A DNA stretch of 64,000 bases from Datisca glomerata (lineage: Eukaryota > Streptophyta > Magnoliopsida > Cucurbitales > Datiscaceae). The translations under genes were made by a program, and so were the position numbers. This document shows, in pieces, positions 1-11,344 of the stretch. Each line of letters opens with the position of its first letter. Position 1 is the first letter of the stretch. The notes beneath the pieces were generated by a model that was not told the origin of the DNA, did no database searches, and saw nothing but the letters and a program-made list of their open reading frames with translations. The stretch is taken from assembly GCA_003255025.1 (NCBI GenBank), contig QANY01008047.1:67921-131920 (forward strand), written 5' to 3'.

Positions 1-33
<33 letters not shown>
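1..33. repeat. (GA)n microsatellite
   Basis: A pure GA dinucleotide tract opens the window and continues off its left edge. It carries no coding information. Confidence 0.95.
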
Positions 34-37
<4 letters not shown>

Positions 38-589
38 GCCCCTTGACCTGGCTATTGACTGAGTAGACTAAAGAGCAGCACTAATATTGATCATGAGGAC
101 ATGGACAGCCAGTTGATTATAGGGTCCATTTCCAATAAGACCCTTCTTCCATTTACCATAATTTTTTATCAGTTATATAGTAAAATATTTAGGCTTTTGC
201 AAGTTGATTAAAGCAACAAAATATTTAGGAAAGCTCTATTTTCAGCAAATGAATTAATAATTTAATTTAGATAAACTTTCAAACGATAATATAAATGAGT
301 GGCATGGCTTTACTTAAACAACGGTATTAATAATATTTTAAAAAGTATTTTGAACCAATCCAATTTTGTGAGCCGATTAGATCTCTAATGAACACCAAAC
401 CATCTATAACAATGCCAAATGCCAATAAATAATTTAGAATGTGAATGTCTACAACATGATAGAAGAGAGGAAACGAGTCTTACACTATTTAATATACTAG
501 TTAAGTTATAGGCAAAGTGCAAATGATATGTGTATGGCCTTTTATTTTGATTGTCGCATTATTTGTCTATATAAATTAAAAAGAATAAA

Positions 590-635
<46 letters not shown>

Positions 636-2370
636 TTATTTATTTATAAATATAAGTAAATAATCACAATTATAATTATTATGATTTTCATATGTTTTAT
701 TCACCAAAATTTCTCTAATTAAGTTAATAATATTAGAAGAACATGTGTGCATAACTTAGGATACATTTTTTTAGTTTAATTTTTAATATACTATTTCTTT
801 AAATTTTATGTGACGAATGAACTAAGAATGTGTTATATTTTTTTATTCATGGGATTTTTCAAATAATTTTCTAATGCACAAAATAACTTATAAAACCGTC
901 CTGTCTAAAAGTAAAATTCAAATAGGAATGAAACATATAAAATAAAAAGCTTCTTCAAGGTATACATCTTGTGAGAAATAATAAAACCAGAAATTTAACA
1001 ATACTAGTACATCATTAATAGACTCAAACGATAATTAAAAAATATAAAATAAGGAATGGATGAAAACATATAAAATAATTCTCTTTCTCATCTTACTTTT
1101 AATATATGAATATTCATATAAATTGAAAGAGTAAGGAAAATTCATTGTATTGGAGTGATCTCAAAGAGACTGTCTTCAATATCAGATGTGGAAGTTTATC
1201 TATTGTTCTCTATTAAATTAATTAAAGTAAAATTAATTATACATAAAACAAGATCAAGGGGTCTATTGAGTTTAATAATATACTCTCTCATGGATAGGGT
1301 GGGATTTCTCTTCTAAATTAGACTATACTTATAAGTAATCTTAGATCGACTAAGTTATACATCATCAGATTTTAATTGACTATGTGATGTGTCAATATTC
1401 ATAGGTTGATATTTAATCAGTAACTATATTAACTTATCAAATTAATCTGTAAATGATTGATCAATTAAAATTTGATCGATAATTTAGCTAATTTATAATT
1501 ACTAAAGTTGTGTATAAAAACCCTATGCTAAAGTTGGTAAGGTGAATCTAAATACGTATAGATGTGAGGGTATTAATGAAAAAATGGAGGATATTATAGT
1601 ATCAATACCAAGGAGAAGCACCAAACATCACCCACATGAAGGAAGTAAACCCTATGAAAGGAAGATAGTTATTATTGCTAATTACCTTTTTCTTATTTTC
1701 ATTATTTGATTTCTGTCGGTGGAGACCGGAGAGTGAAAATTGAATTAAATTTTTTAACTGAATTTTTTTTAAGAATAAAAAATCATATTCAATGTGAATT
1801 TACTTTTGATAGAAAAAAAAAGTGAATTTACTATATATTATAACTACTGAAAAGTACGAAAAAAAAACATGATAACTATTGATAAGTATATGAATTTCGA
1901 AATATCTAATAATTGTATGAAAGTTAATAAAAATCAATAGGCTGAAAACAAGAATAACACTTTCAAAACACAAAAATTTGGAGCCATTAAAGTAAAATGA
2001 GAACATCTTCACATAAAACAAAGTGATTTATGGATCTGCATTTTCTGTGTTGAGCATTTTAATATAAAAATAGTTGAATCAAATCTGATTCATCTTGATA
2101 TGATATGAGTGAATGGTTAGATCTGATCCCCTTATAGATTTGTGTAGTTCTCCAAATAAAATAAGGCTAAGAAAAGATGGGTTCTTAGAGCATAAAGACA
2201 CGGCTCTGGATCCAACGATTTCAAGCTTCAATTGAAATTTTTAGGAAAACATCTTCCTTAAAGACAGTAAAAGAAAGGGAATTTACACGAGAAACACAAA
2301 TGATGCCTATTGCCTTTCCTGTCCCCTTCAACGGTGCTTTGCCTATCTCTACTTTCTTTATGGAAAGAAC
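34..2370. other. AT-rich intergenic DNA, no gene seen
   Basis: This stretch is strongly AT-rich with stops in every frame. A compound microsatellite, (CA)n followed by (TA)n, lies at about 590-632. No conserved protein segment, tRNA-like fold or transposon terminus was recognised. The open frame at 1800-2021 (minus) encodes a low-complexity Phe/Ile/Tyr-rich peptide and is considered chance. Confidence 0.6.
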
Positions 2371-2387
2371 GGACCATTTTTTTTTGT

Positions 2388-2650
2388 TAAATTCGATGCT
2401 TATACTAAATATTTTATAGAAATAGACATGAATTTTTATTTTTTCTAACTCTTAACTCACCTTTCACTCAAAATATATTTATAAAGTTACACGTTTACCC
2501 TTTATCTTATTTCTCCTTCTTTGTTTTTCATTTTTCCCACTTCTTTTTTTTGTTTTCAGCTTCATTTTCTTCTTCGTCTTCATCTTCACCATCTTACTTC
2601 TTCATGCAACAGTAAAATATTTATTTATATTTCTAATTCATGTTCATGAA
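2388..2650 (+). repeat. Left arm of the long terminal inverted repeat
   Basis: The arm is T- and CT-rich. Shared blocks with the right arm, in the same order after reverse complementing, include ACTCACCTT(T/C)CACTCA, AAGTTAC(A/G)(C/T)GTTTACCC and CTTACTTCTTCATGCAA. Confidence 0.6.
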
Positions 2651-2817
2651 TTTTCTGAGAATATTTATTTATTTTGATTTCTGGTAGAGTATCAAACGTA
2701 AGACCAAATTTATCTCACCACATCACCGAAAATCAGATTCCACATGGTGTTTATGAATCCACCATAAACAGAAGGCAAATGAGCCCAACCGCAAGTGACA
2801 TGTAATTCCACATTTAG

Positions 2818-3540
2818 ATGGATTTCACAATCAATAGTATGTTAAGACAAAGTCTTCACCAAAATTTTATGCAACCAAAATATAAGGATTTTAGAGATTG
2901 GTATTTCGCCAACCATAATCCTCAACAACTTTTAGATCTAAAGAACCTGTACTACTTCCAATTAGAACAAGATCAACGTCTTCAGTCTTTCCCTGAATGG
3001 TATTACCAACTCACTCAAAGAGTCAAAATTAAATATGACTAACAGTTACATGTTCTGACCCATATACAGAAAACGTGGATAACCACAACTAGTAGAACCT
3101 ACCAAGCTATTCATCCACCACCCTTCTCATTAGAGCTTGCTCCAAGACAAGGTAACCAAAAACTATTGGTGATTAACCCTTATACTGAGGTCCCAGACAA
3201 GACCAACCATCAGGATATTTTTAAGGTAAAAGATATTCTACCCTTAACCAAACAGAACAACTACACCAACCTCTTCCTTCAAACTGTAGGAACATAGTTA
3301 ACTAGGATTGAGGAACATGTTTTTCAAATCCAGGAGATACAAGCTAAAACTCCTCCACCAAAAAACCCCAAAATCACGACTGAACCAGTAACGCTTAAAC
3401 CTCCTTTAGATGTTCAGAATTTTAAACTAAAATCCAGTAAGAAGGAGGACGATTTCATGGAAACCATTATGGATAAGATCAAGAATCTGAAGATCTCGAC
3501 ACCTGATAAAAATCCACACCTGAATCATCTTCAAGACAGT
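2818..3540 (+). pseudogene. Pararetrovirus polyprotein, N-terminal capsid-region segment (with nonsense codons)
   Basis: The frame opens at 2818 and meets a stop at 3040-3042, and a second stop near 3297 lies in the same frame. The inverted fragment at 9055-9783 encodes the same segment without those stops (242 codons), which shows they are secondary damage. The protein is Gln- and aromatic-rich near its start, followed by a Thr/Pro-rich linker and a lysine-rich tail. It probably forms the spacer between movement and capsid domains of the polyprotein. The family match rests on position in the element rather than on a named motif. Confidence 0.6.
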
Positions 3541-3683
3541 TAAACATGATGAATCAGGATGAGCCACCTAATCCTAGAGAACCTGAAGAGTATTCCCTCT
3601 CTCAAATCTTAGATATTTAAAAGAATTTTGACGATTCCATCAATAAACTCTCTTCTGGCTATTCTAAAGGGCCTACTGCTCGT

Positions 3684-4196
3684 ATGGCTTTAACTGGACC
3701 AAGTATGTATTATTATCCTAGACCTACTCCCCAAGATATATTATATGAAGAAGACTTTATTCATTCTAAAAAATCTTACTATGGCAAAACCATCTATGAA
3801 TGGAACATAGATGGAAAAACAGAATATCAGGTCTTCGAGACCATTCATCAAATGATCATGAACTCTTCAATGTGTAAGCAGAATGAGAATATCGATCACC
3901 AAATCTACAGGTTCTTGGTCAATGGCTTCACAGGAACGCTGAAAGGCTGGTGGGACAATTGTCTCACTGAAAGTCAATGTCAAGAAATCTTAAACTCTTT
4001 CAAAATAAATATTGACCTAATTACTGGTACCCGTACCAGAACTGAAGATGCCTGTTATACCCTGGCCCAATCTATTATTCACCATTTCCTTGGCCCAGGA
4101 ATTGTCAATACTGACAGACACAGAGAACTTCTCCAAAACCTGAGATGCCCTTCTCTAACTCACTTCAGATGGTATAAGGATGTCTTTCTAATGTAA
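3684..4196 (+). pseudogene. Pararetrovirus capsid (Gag-like) core, fragment
   Basis: This open stretch of 170 codons contains the block FLVNGFTGTLKGWWDN, with adjacent Trp residues. It resembles the conserved core of caulimovirid coat proteins and of Gag-like polyproteins. It ends at a stop at 4194-4196. Coding resemblance resumes in another frame before 4310, so at least one frameshift separates it from the zinc-knuckle part. The open ORF on the opposite strand at 4160-4345 is a shadow. Confidence 0.65.
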
Positions 4197-4309
4197 GTCA
4201 TGCAGAGAAGTGATGCAAACAGTGAACACTGGAAGGCAAAGTTCATTGATGGCCTCCCAAGTCTTTTTCTGAAAGAGTACGAAGAAAACTCCGTGATAAA
4301 CACGATCAA

Positions 4310-4978
4310 ATGGATATTCCTTATGATCAATATACTTATGGACATCTCATTGCCCTAGTCATAGAAGAAGGACTAGGATTATACAATGATATGAAACTAC
4401 AACATATGATGAAAAGTCAGAATCTTGACAACAGAAAAGAATTAGGCGAATTCTGTAATCAATTTACCTACGATACTAAAATCCAATATCTAACCACTTC
4501 TTCTTCATCCAAACCTCATAGCACGTCCTCAAAGCCTTCTAAACCGCATAAGAAATACTTTTCGAAAAAGAAATTCAGACATAAAGAATCCAAACATAGA
4601 TCTCAATCACACCAGAAATCTCATAACAGCAAAGTCAAAGCCATTTGCTATAAGTGTGGCTTAACTGGACATTTTGCTAACAAATACCGATCTAAATTCA
4701 AAAGGAAACTTCATGAGTTAACTCTCGATGAAGAAACACAACAAAAGATTCTGAACTGCCTCTCTGAAGACAATTCTGCTACCAATTCAGATGATGACGT
4801 TGCATATATTTCTGCATATGAATCTGAATCATCTGTCATATCTAAACAACTTGATCAACCTTGCTGCAGCTCTAAGAACTGCAATACCATAACAAAAACC
4901 AATTATTGGAAGGAAATAGTTGAGATGAATGGTTTAGATATGAAAGGACCAGGTCTAAATGTATTAACTTACACTTAA
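4310..4978 (+). pseudogene. Pararetrovirus capsid C-terminal part with degenerate CCHC zinc knuckle
   Basis: The 222-codon frame has a Ser/Lys/His-rich basic stretch (residues about 60-110), then the knuckle CYKCGLTGHFANKY, where the last zinc-binding Cys is replaced by Tyr. An acidic Asp/Ser/Glu-rich tail follows, as in caulimovirid coat proteins. The basic region plus knuckle is the RNA-binding part of the capsid. The lost fourth ligand marks decay. Confidence 0.75.
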
Positions 4979-5168
4979 CGATCTCTTCTTGCCACAGCTG
5001 ATCAAATTACTGATCCAGAAATGAAACTCACGTACTTAGAAACATGCTACGAGGAATATACCACTCCTGAGATAAAACCTGTAGAAAATTACAGTATGAA
5101 GGAATTATTAAACCGTATTCAATATGATTATATACCTAACAAACCCGTAACCATTTTCTGATCTGAAA

Positions 5169-6056
5169 ATGGAAATTAATATTATTAAATCTGAAATCCA
5201 GCAGTTAAAGACTGCAAATCAAATCCTTTCTCAAGATCTGAATCTCTTCAAACAGTCTACAGCCAAAGGGGAAGCCCCTGTAGTCCTCCCAGACCTGCCT
5301 TCACCAGATCAGTCGGGTCAAAGTCAAGGTCAACCTTTGACTTCACCAGATCCGCCATCTCCTAGTAAAAGTCAAAGTCAGACTTTGACCTCCCCAGATC
5401 AGCCTTGTCAGATCTCACCAGATCAGACAAAGAAAAATAATCCGTACCTATTCCTTCTAAACCAGGCCACCTTCCAGAAATGGTATACAAAGATTACCTT
5501 AGTAATCAAACTTGATTTTCTCATTACTGACGTCATTGTCTTAGTAGATAGTGGTGCAGATATGAACTGCATTCATGAAGGATTAATCCCTCTAAAATAT
5601 TTTCATAAAACCACTCAATCTCTCACAAGCACCAGTGGGAATTCTATGAGAATTCAATACAAAATACCAGAAGCACTTATCTGCAAACATGGAGTTTGCA
5701 TAGCTGCTTCATTTGTGCTAATTAAGAATATGACACAAAGTATTATCTTAGGCAATCTTTTCCTCAATTCAATTATGCCTATTACCAGAATTGATACCTC
5801 TGGTATCCATACAGTTGTTGATACTATTAACATTACTTTTGAATTCATCACCAAACCGTATACTAAGGAAGTAGATTTCATCAGACATCTGATTGATAAT
5901 AAGACAAATCAAATTAATTTATTACAAAAAGAAATACAATTTTTGACAATTGACCAACGTATTCAACAACCCGCAATACAAAAGAAAATTCACACTATTC
6001 TTCAAGAATTCCAATCTGAAACTTGTAGTGATAGCCCTAATGCCTTTTGGGATTGA
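5169..6056 (+). pseudogene. Pararetrovirus aspartic protease region
   Basis: The 295-codon frame starts with a short coiled-coil-like stretch (EIQQLKTANQILSQDLNLFK). A Pro/Ser/Gln-rich repetitive linker follows (about residues 36-88, with repeated SPDQ/SPDP units). The catalytic loop VLVDSGADMNCIHE is present at about residue 125, and the hydrophobic ILGNLFL flap-side motif lies downstream. This is a retropepsin-type protease that would process the polyprotein. It is broken from the reverse transcriptase by a stop at 6054-6056, after which the RT-like reading resumes at 6075. Confidence 0.8.
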
Positions 6057-6074
6057 AAGAAACATATTATATCC

Positions 6075-6827
6075 TTGCCTTATCAGCTAGACTTCAATGA
6101 GAATAATATTCCTACCAAATCGAGACTCAGCCAAATGAAAAAGGAATATTTAGAACTCTGCAAAACTGACATTGAATCTCTGTTAGTAAAAAAATTAATT
6201 AGACCCAGTAAATCTTCTTGGAGTTGTACTGGTTTCTATGTAAACAAAAATGCTGAGATAGAAAGAGGATCACCTAGATTAGTGATCAATTACAAATCAT
6301 TAAACGATGCATTACAATGGATTAGATATCCAATCCCGAATAAAAAAGATTTACTTGATAGACTCTATGATTCTGTGATCTTTTCAATATTTGATCTGAA
6401 ATCAGGATTTTGGCAAATCCAAATAGCTGAAGCAGACAGGTATAAAATTACCTTTACAGTACATTTTGGCCATTTTGAATGGAATGTTTTACCATTTGGT
6501 GTAAAAAATGATCCATCTGAATTCCAGCATATCATGAATGATATTTTTAATGCTTACACTGCATTTATTATCTGTTACATTGATGATGACTTAATCTTCT
6601 CATCATCCATAGACCAGCATTTTAAACATTTTAATATTTTTAAGAATGTTATTATCCGAAATGGTTTAGTATTATCTGCTACTAAAATGAAATTATTCCA
6701 AACAACAGTTAGATTCTTAGGCCATAACATTTCTAATGGCACTATTATTCCTATTAACTGTAGTATAGATTTTGCATCTAAATTTCCAGACGAAATAAAA
6801 GATAAACACAATTACAAAGATTCTTAG
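6075..6827 (+). pseudogene. Pararetrovirus reverse transcriptase domain
   Basis: Conserved RT blocks appear in order: RLVINYKSLND, FDLKSGFWQIQIAE, LPFGVKNDPSEFQ and the catalytic CYIDDDLIFSS at about 6573-6605. The domain lies between protease and RNase H as in caulimovirid polyproteins. The frame ends at 6825-6827, and the following thumb/connection sequence continues in a different frame, so a frameshift lies near 6820. The ORF at 6575-6811 (minus) is a shadow. Confidence 0.88.
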
Positions 6828-6880
6828 GAAGTTTAAACTATATCCGTGACTTTTATCCCCAACTAGCTCAGGATACTGCT

Positions 6881-7351
6881 TTGTTGAATAAGAGACTTCA
6901 AAAGAAACCTATACCTTGGACATCAGATCTTACATTAGCAGTTAAGAATATTAAAGCTAAAATTCAACAATTACACTGTTTAGCTTTACCACACCCGACA
7001 TGGCATAAAATTGTAGAAACTGATGCCTCTAACCTAGGTTATGGAGGTATTCTGAAACAGATAAATCCTCAAACTCATAAAGAAGAATTATTAAGATTCA
7101 CTTCTAGTACTTGGAAAGGACCAGCAAAAAATTATCCAACAATTAAACAAGAATTAGCAATTGTGAAATGTGTATTAAAATTTCAAGATGATCTGTTAAA
7201 TCAACATTTTCTTATCCGTGTTGACTGCTCTGCTGCAAAACAGATTTTCAAAAAAGATGTTCAAAATCTTGCATCAAAACAAATATTTGCATCATGGCAG
7301 AGTATTTTATCTGTATTTGATTTTGATATGGAATATATTAAAGGTGAATAG
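6881..7351 (+). pseudogene. Pararetrovirus RNase H domain
   Basis: The frame includes ETDASNLGYGGIL, the first catalytic Asp region of retroviral RNase H. The conserved NYPTIKQELAIVKCVLKF block (Glu ligand) and a VDCSAAKQIF segment with the third Asp are also present. It follows the RT with a frame change and ends with a stop at 7349-7351. No integrase follows, which supports the pararetrovirus assignment. Confidence 0.85.
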
Positions 7352-7376
7352 AATTCTCTTCCTGATTTTCTAACCC

Positions 7377-8757
7377 GTGAGTATTTACAGGGAACAAAAT
7401 CCAATGATGAATAACCGAGGAAGAAGCCGCAGCTCTCGTCGGCGCGGACGTGGCAGAACAAATCTGCAATATCCGCATGATGGGATTTTATGGCCATCAG
7501 AATTCCTCAGTGTACAAGAGGCTACTCGCAAGAGTATGAAAGAAGTCCTCTTGACACCAGAACAACACATTATTAATCGAATATCTGAGGAAATAATCCT
7601 CACCATTGAACCGAATGATGAAAAATGGATGGAAGATCCATGGGAGATAAAAACCCGTTATCTCTCCGCATAACAGTATCCAACCAGATTTGAACACTAT
7701 AGATACATTTATGAAGCTATCGTAGTTCAATCTGGGAGCATGGAAATCAGACATACATTCTATGACTCAAACCGAAATACCAGCCCAATTATTTTTAGTA
7801 AGGCTGTGATCCAAAATTTCATCTACATCAATCAATGGGGTCTACATCCTCATACTACCAGAACTATGGGGATACATCAGAAAACTATAAAATATAGTTA
7901 TTGGGATTACATAGAATCATTTACCAATACTTTCTATTATCAAAATTCGATACGAAACCATATATGGTTTATCCGTATATGCCCTAGAGTATTAGACGCA
8001 GGCTTACCAAATTGGTTCCTCCTTTGGTGGGATAAATTTGGTCTTACGTTTGATACTCTACCAGAAATACTACAAACTGAGTTCAAAGAATGACATTCAC
8101 AATATGCCCTGATCAATAGAAATAGTATCGTATCCAAAGCATTGGTACATTTTATCATCCGATTTAATATCTCATGGATTTGAAAATGAGATCTTAAATG
8201 TGATTATCAGAATGGAATACCCATATTAAAATGTATATTCTTTACCAAATGGTGGGATAAAGGAACCCCCACTTGACTGAATTAATCAAACTGATTAAGA
8301 TCCATGGACAAGCATGCTATGAATCAGTCCTAAAACCTGTACCCGTACCAACGAGAAATCCATTCTTAAATGCTCAAAATATGATTAAACAGCAGTTTCC
8401 CCAAATCAATGAAAAAGAGTTAGCTGTAAAAACCATGGATTTTGTCAAACACCAGTTCCTACATGAATTTGGATCTGACACAACCTCCATGGCCACATCT
8501 AGTACCAATCCGAGTCCACCAAGGCAATCACCAGTATCTCCTCCTACTGTGCTTACTACTGATCTCAGCCTTGACCTCACTCAGCACAATGCCTTCAGCA
8601 TCCTTGCTAGCGAAAGTCAAGATCCCAATGATGACTTACCAGATCTGTCATCAGAAGTGGACCCACCAGAGCCAACCATTGCTGACTTTTGAGACTCATT
8701 AGCGTCCATCATCTCAGATCAGCTAGATAAAGATAAAGGAAAAGGAAAGTTATGTTA
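7377..8757 (+). pseudogene. Second ORF of the pararetrovirus (unknown function), broken into three pieces
   Basis: Open pieces lie at 7377-7673, 7740-8093 and 8273-8692, and the frame is traceable to about 8757. The first is preceded closely by the end of RNase H and begins with an Arg/Ser-rich stretch. The middle piece has the Trp-rich block NWFLLWWDKFG, and a FTKWWDKG-like block is visible near 8240-8265. The last piece is Pro/Ser/Thr-rich with an acidic end. Florendovirus-type genomes carry a second ORF of unknown role in this place, and I know of related Trp-rich proteins in plant genomes. No biochemical function is claimed. Frameshifts and stops separate the pieces. Confidence 0.6.
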
Positions 8758-8759
8758 AT

Positions 8760-9032
8760 ATGACCCGACCAGTTGTGCCACTGAAGTAACACCAGACTAG
8801 CTGTCAAACACCAAGCAGAAGCAACCAAATTTTTCCACAGTAGCTTCACCAAACCGCACAAGTGGATGATGCTCGTCACTCCACGCTATCCTACCTTATC
8901 ATAAACTTTTGTAATCATGTAATAATTGTGTGTTGTTACTTTAGTTACTTTTTATTTTGAGTTAAGTCACTTTTCTGTTCTATAAAAGGGCCTCTCACCC
9001 TTGTTGAGAAGCATAAGCTTTTCCTTTCGTGT
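8760..9032 (+). promoter_or_regulatory. Likely pregenomic-RNA promoter of the pararetrovirus
   Basis: This noncoding stretch follows the second ORF and contains TATAAAAGGG at 8981-8990, set in CTGTTCTATAAAAGGGCCTC. This is the position and form of the large-transcript promoter in caulimovirids. A TGATG-rich upstream block at about 8865-8890 could be an enhancer-like element. The leader downstream of the TATA box is cut off after about 65 bp at the inversion junction. Confidence 0.6.
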
Positions 9033-9051
9033 GTAAAACGTCACGTTTTAC
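9033..9051. repeat. Short perfect palindrome at the virus inversion junction
   Basis: GTAAAACGT, a central C and ACGTTTTAC form two perfect 9-bp arms. The palindrome sits exactly between the plus-strand pararetrovirus copy and the inverted fragment. Confidence 0.85.
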
Positions 9052-9054
9052 ATG

Positions 9055-9783
9055 TCAAAATAAAAAGTAGGATGATTCAGGTGTGGAGTTCTTATCAGGT
9101 GTCGAGATCTTCAGATTCTTGATCTTATCCATAATCGTTTCCATGAAATCGTCCCCCTTCTTACTGGATTTTAATTTAAAATTCTGAACATCTAAATGAG
9201 GTTTAAGCGTTACTGGTTCAATCGAGATTTTAGGTTTTTCTGGTGGAGGAGTTTTAGCTTGTATCTCTTGGATTTGAGAAGCCTGTTCCTCAATCCTAGT
9301 TAACTGTGTTCCTACAGTCTGAAGGAAGAGGTTGGTGTAGTTGTTCTGTTTGGTTAATGGTAGAATATCTTTTACCTTAACAATATCCTGATAGTTGGTC
9401 TTGTTTGGGACCTCAGTATAGGAGTTAATCACCAATGGTTTTTGGTTACCTTGTCCTGGAGCAAGCTCTAAGGATAAGGGTGGTGGATGAATAGCTTGGT
9501 AGGTTCTACTAGTTGTGGTTATCCACGTTTTCTGTATATGGGTCAGAACATGTAACTGTTGGTCATCTTTAATTTTGACTCTTTGAGTGAGCTGGTAATA
9601 CCATTCAGGGAAAGACTGAAGGCGTTGATCTTGTTCTAATTGGAAGTAGTACAGGTTCTTTAGATCTAAGAGTTGTTGAGGATTATGGTTGGCGAAATAC
9701 CAATATCTAAAATCTTTATATTTTGGTTGCATAAAATTCTGGTGAAGACTTTGTCTTAACATACTATTGGGTGTAAAATCCAT
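9055..9783 (-). pseudogene. Inverted pararetrovirus fragment: capsid-region segment (open 242 codons)
   Basis: This encodes the same segment as 2818-3540 in opposite orientation, with only scattered differences and without the two internal stops of that copy. The reading leaves viral homology near 9070, where it runs into the junction sequence and terminates. The frame is open, but it is only a middle piece of a polyprotein, lacks all catalytic domains and is not expected to function as a virus gene. Confidence 0.7.
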
Positions 9784-10272
9784 CTAAATGTGAATTTGCA
9801 TGTCACTTGCGGTTGGGCTCATTGGCCTTCTGTTTATGGTGGATTCATAAACACCATGAGGAATCTGATTTTCAATGATGTGAATTCCTCTAATTTGATC
9901 CTCTGGAGGAAAAGAATGATCAGATTCCTCTGAGTTATGAGGTTCAGCGTCAGAGGCCCGAGAAGATTTGGGGATCTCCACCTGATAGAGAGGAATACTA
10001 TGGCGGCTGAGACTAGAAGGACTTCTGGTCAGAGGCAGAGGTGGTTTCTGAAAATGAAGATAGACGTTGCCACCTTAAGTTTGGATGACATCTTCAAGGG
10101 ATTGTTTGATGACAGGTTTGGTAGGGACAGCCTGGGGAATTTGCCATGTGTCAGGAAAGGTGATGTCAGACCAGGGAATCATGCGAAGAATAACCACTTG
10201 GCTGTTAAATAGATTAGTATCAATGGGGACGATATGTCCTTGCTCACTTTGCTTTCTGTTGTAAAGATTCAA
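9784..10272 (-). pseudogene. Inverted pararetrovirus fragment: end of movement-protein region and linker
   Basis: Two open pieces, 10075-10272 and 9784-9981, lie directly upstream of the capsid-region fragment on the same strand. The first contains VVILRMIPWSDITFPDTW, a Trp-containing block that I associate with the C-terminal part of 30K-type movement proteins of caulimovirid polyproteins. The second is a Ser/Pro/Glu-rich linker ending in SPTASDMQIH, followed at once by the Met of the capsid segment. Homology stops near 10275, where the palindrome array begins. Confidence 0.5.
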
Positions 10273-10279
10273 GGTTTGA

Positions 10280-11097
10280 TGGGTACACGATGGCTACACT
10301 GACGTCGAGTTGCCATCGTGGGTCGTGTAGAGTACACGATGGCTACACTGACGTGGTGTTGCCATCGTGGGCCGTGTAGAGTACGTATATACTACACGAT
10401 GGCTCCACTAGCATCGTGTAGTCTACATGATGGGTACAACGGTATCGTGTAAACTATGTGTATACTACACGATGGTGACGCTAACATCACATAGCCATCG
10501 TGTAGTCTACACGATGGGTACATTGGTATCGTGTGGTCATCGTGTAGTCTATATGATGGGTGCACTGGTATCGTGTCACCATCGTGTAGTCTACACGATG
10601 AGTACACTAGCGTTCATAGTCATCGTGTAGACTACACGATGACTATATTGGCATCATGTAGACTACGTGTTTACTACACGACGGCTACATCGGCATCATA
10701 CAGTCTACACGATGAGTACAGTAACATCGTGTGTCATTGTGTAGTCTACACGATATGTACACTAGCGTCGTGTATACTACACGATGGCTACGCTGGCATC
10801 GTGTAGTCTACACGATGAGTACAACAAGATGTAGATGTACCCATCATGTAGACTACACGATGCCCAGTGTTGCCATCGTGTAGTATATAGTGTAGCCATC
10901 GTATAGTTTACAGGGCGCCAGTGTAGCCATCATGCAGTGTACACGATGGCCATACTGGCTTCGTGCAGACTACGTGTATACTACACGATGGATACGCTGG
11001 CTTCGTGTAACCGTCGTGTAGACTGCACGATGGCTACACTAGCGTCGTGTAGACTACATGTATACTAAACGATAAGTACACGACGCTAGTGTATCCC
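10280..11097. repeat. Array of near-perfect 21-bp palindromes (core ACACGATG / CATCGTGT)
   Basis: Over about 800 bp the sequence alternates CATCGTGTAG and CTACACGATG blocks, giving units close to CATCGTGTAG-A/T-CTACACGATG. Spacers such as GGCTACACTGGCAT or GGGTACATTGGTATC separate them. More than twenty core octamers occur on both strands. Spacer lengths vary, so it is an irregular foldback array rather than a simple tandem satellite. The open frames here (10392-10806, both strands) are by-products of the repeat and are not genes. Confidence 0.9.
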
Positions 11098-11344
11098 ATG
11101 ACTTACACTTCAAAAATAAAATATTGAATGATTAAAAAGGAGGTAAAACTTCAAAAAGAACTAGCAGAAGGAATTGGTGCCCAAAAAATGGTTAAAAACC
11201 CATTTTCAGATCTGGTTTGTGGCTAGATATTGTTCAAATCTGTAAAAATAGGCGAAAACTCATTTTCAGACTTGATTTTCTAGTTCAGTTCTGTAAAAAT
11301 GGGTAAAACCCATTTTCAGAAAAAAAAAAACATATTCTGCAGAA

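Larger units (their letters stand above)
2724..9053 (+). pseudogene. Endogenous pararetrovirus (Caulimoviridae, florendovirus-like), decayed copy
   Basis: In order on the plus strand are a capsid-region N-terminal part (2818 onward), a capsid core with a Trp-Trp motif (3684-4196), a zinc knuckle (about 4647-4690), a retroviral-type aspartic protease (about 5545-5790), reverse transcriptase (6075-6827), RNase H (6881-7351), a second ORF region (7377-8757) and a TATA promoter region (8760-9050). No integrase and no LTRs were found, and this gene order with a separate promoter fits Caulimoviridae rather than an LTR retrotransposon. The movement-protein part expected at the 5' end is missing here, although a remnant of it is present in the inverted fragment at 9784-10272. 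Several stops and frameshifts make the copy non-functional. The florendovirus assignment rests on the downstream second ORF and is from recollection of the family. Confidence 0.8.

Noticed and set aside
10392..10806. Overlapping open frames on both strands through the palindrome array
   Set aside because: They encode repeating Ser/Tyr/His/Cys peptides forced by the DNA repeat and have no independent support.
10280..11097. CRISPR-like array
   Set aside because: Although it has repeats and spacers, the units are palindromic with variable length and similar spacers, in plant nuclear DNA, with no cas genes.
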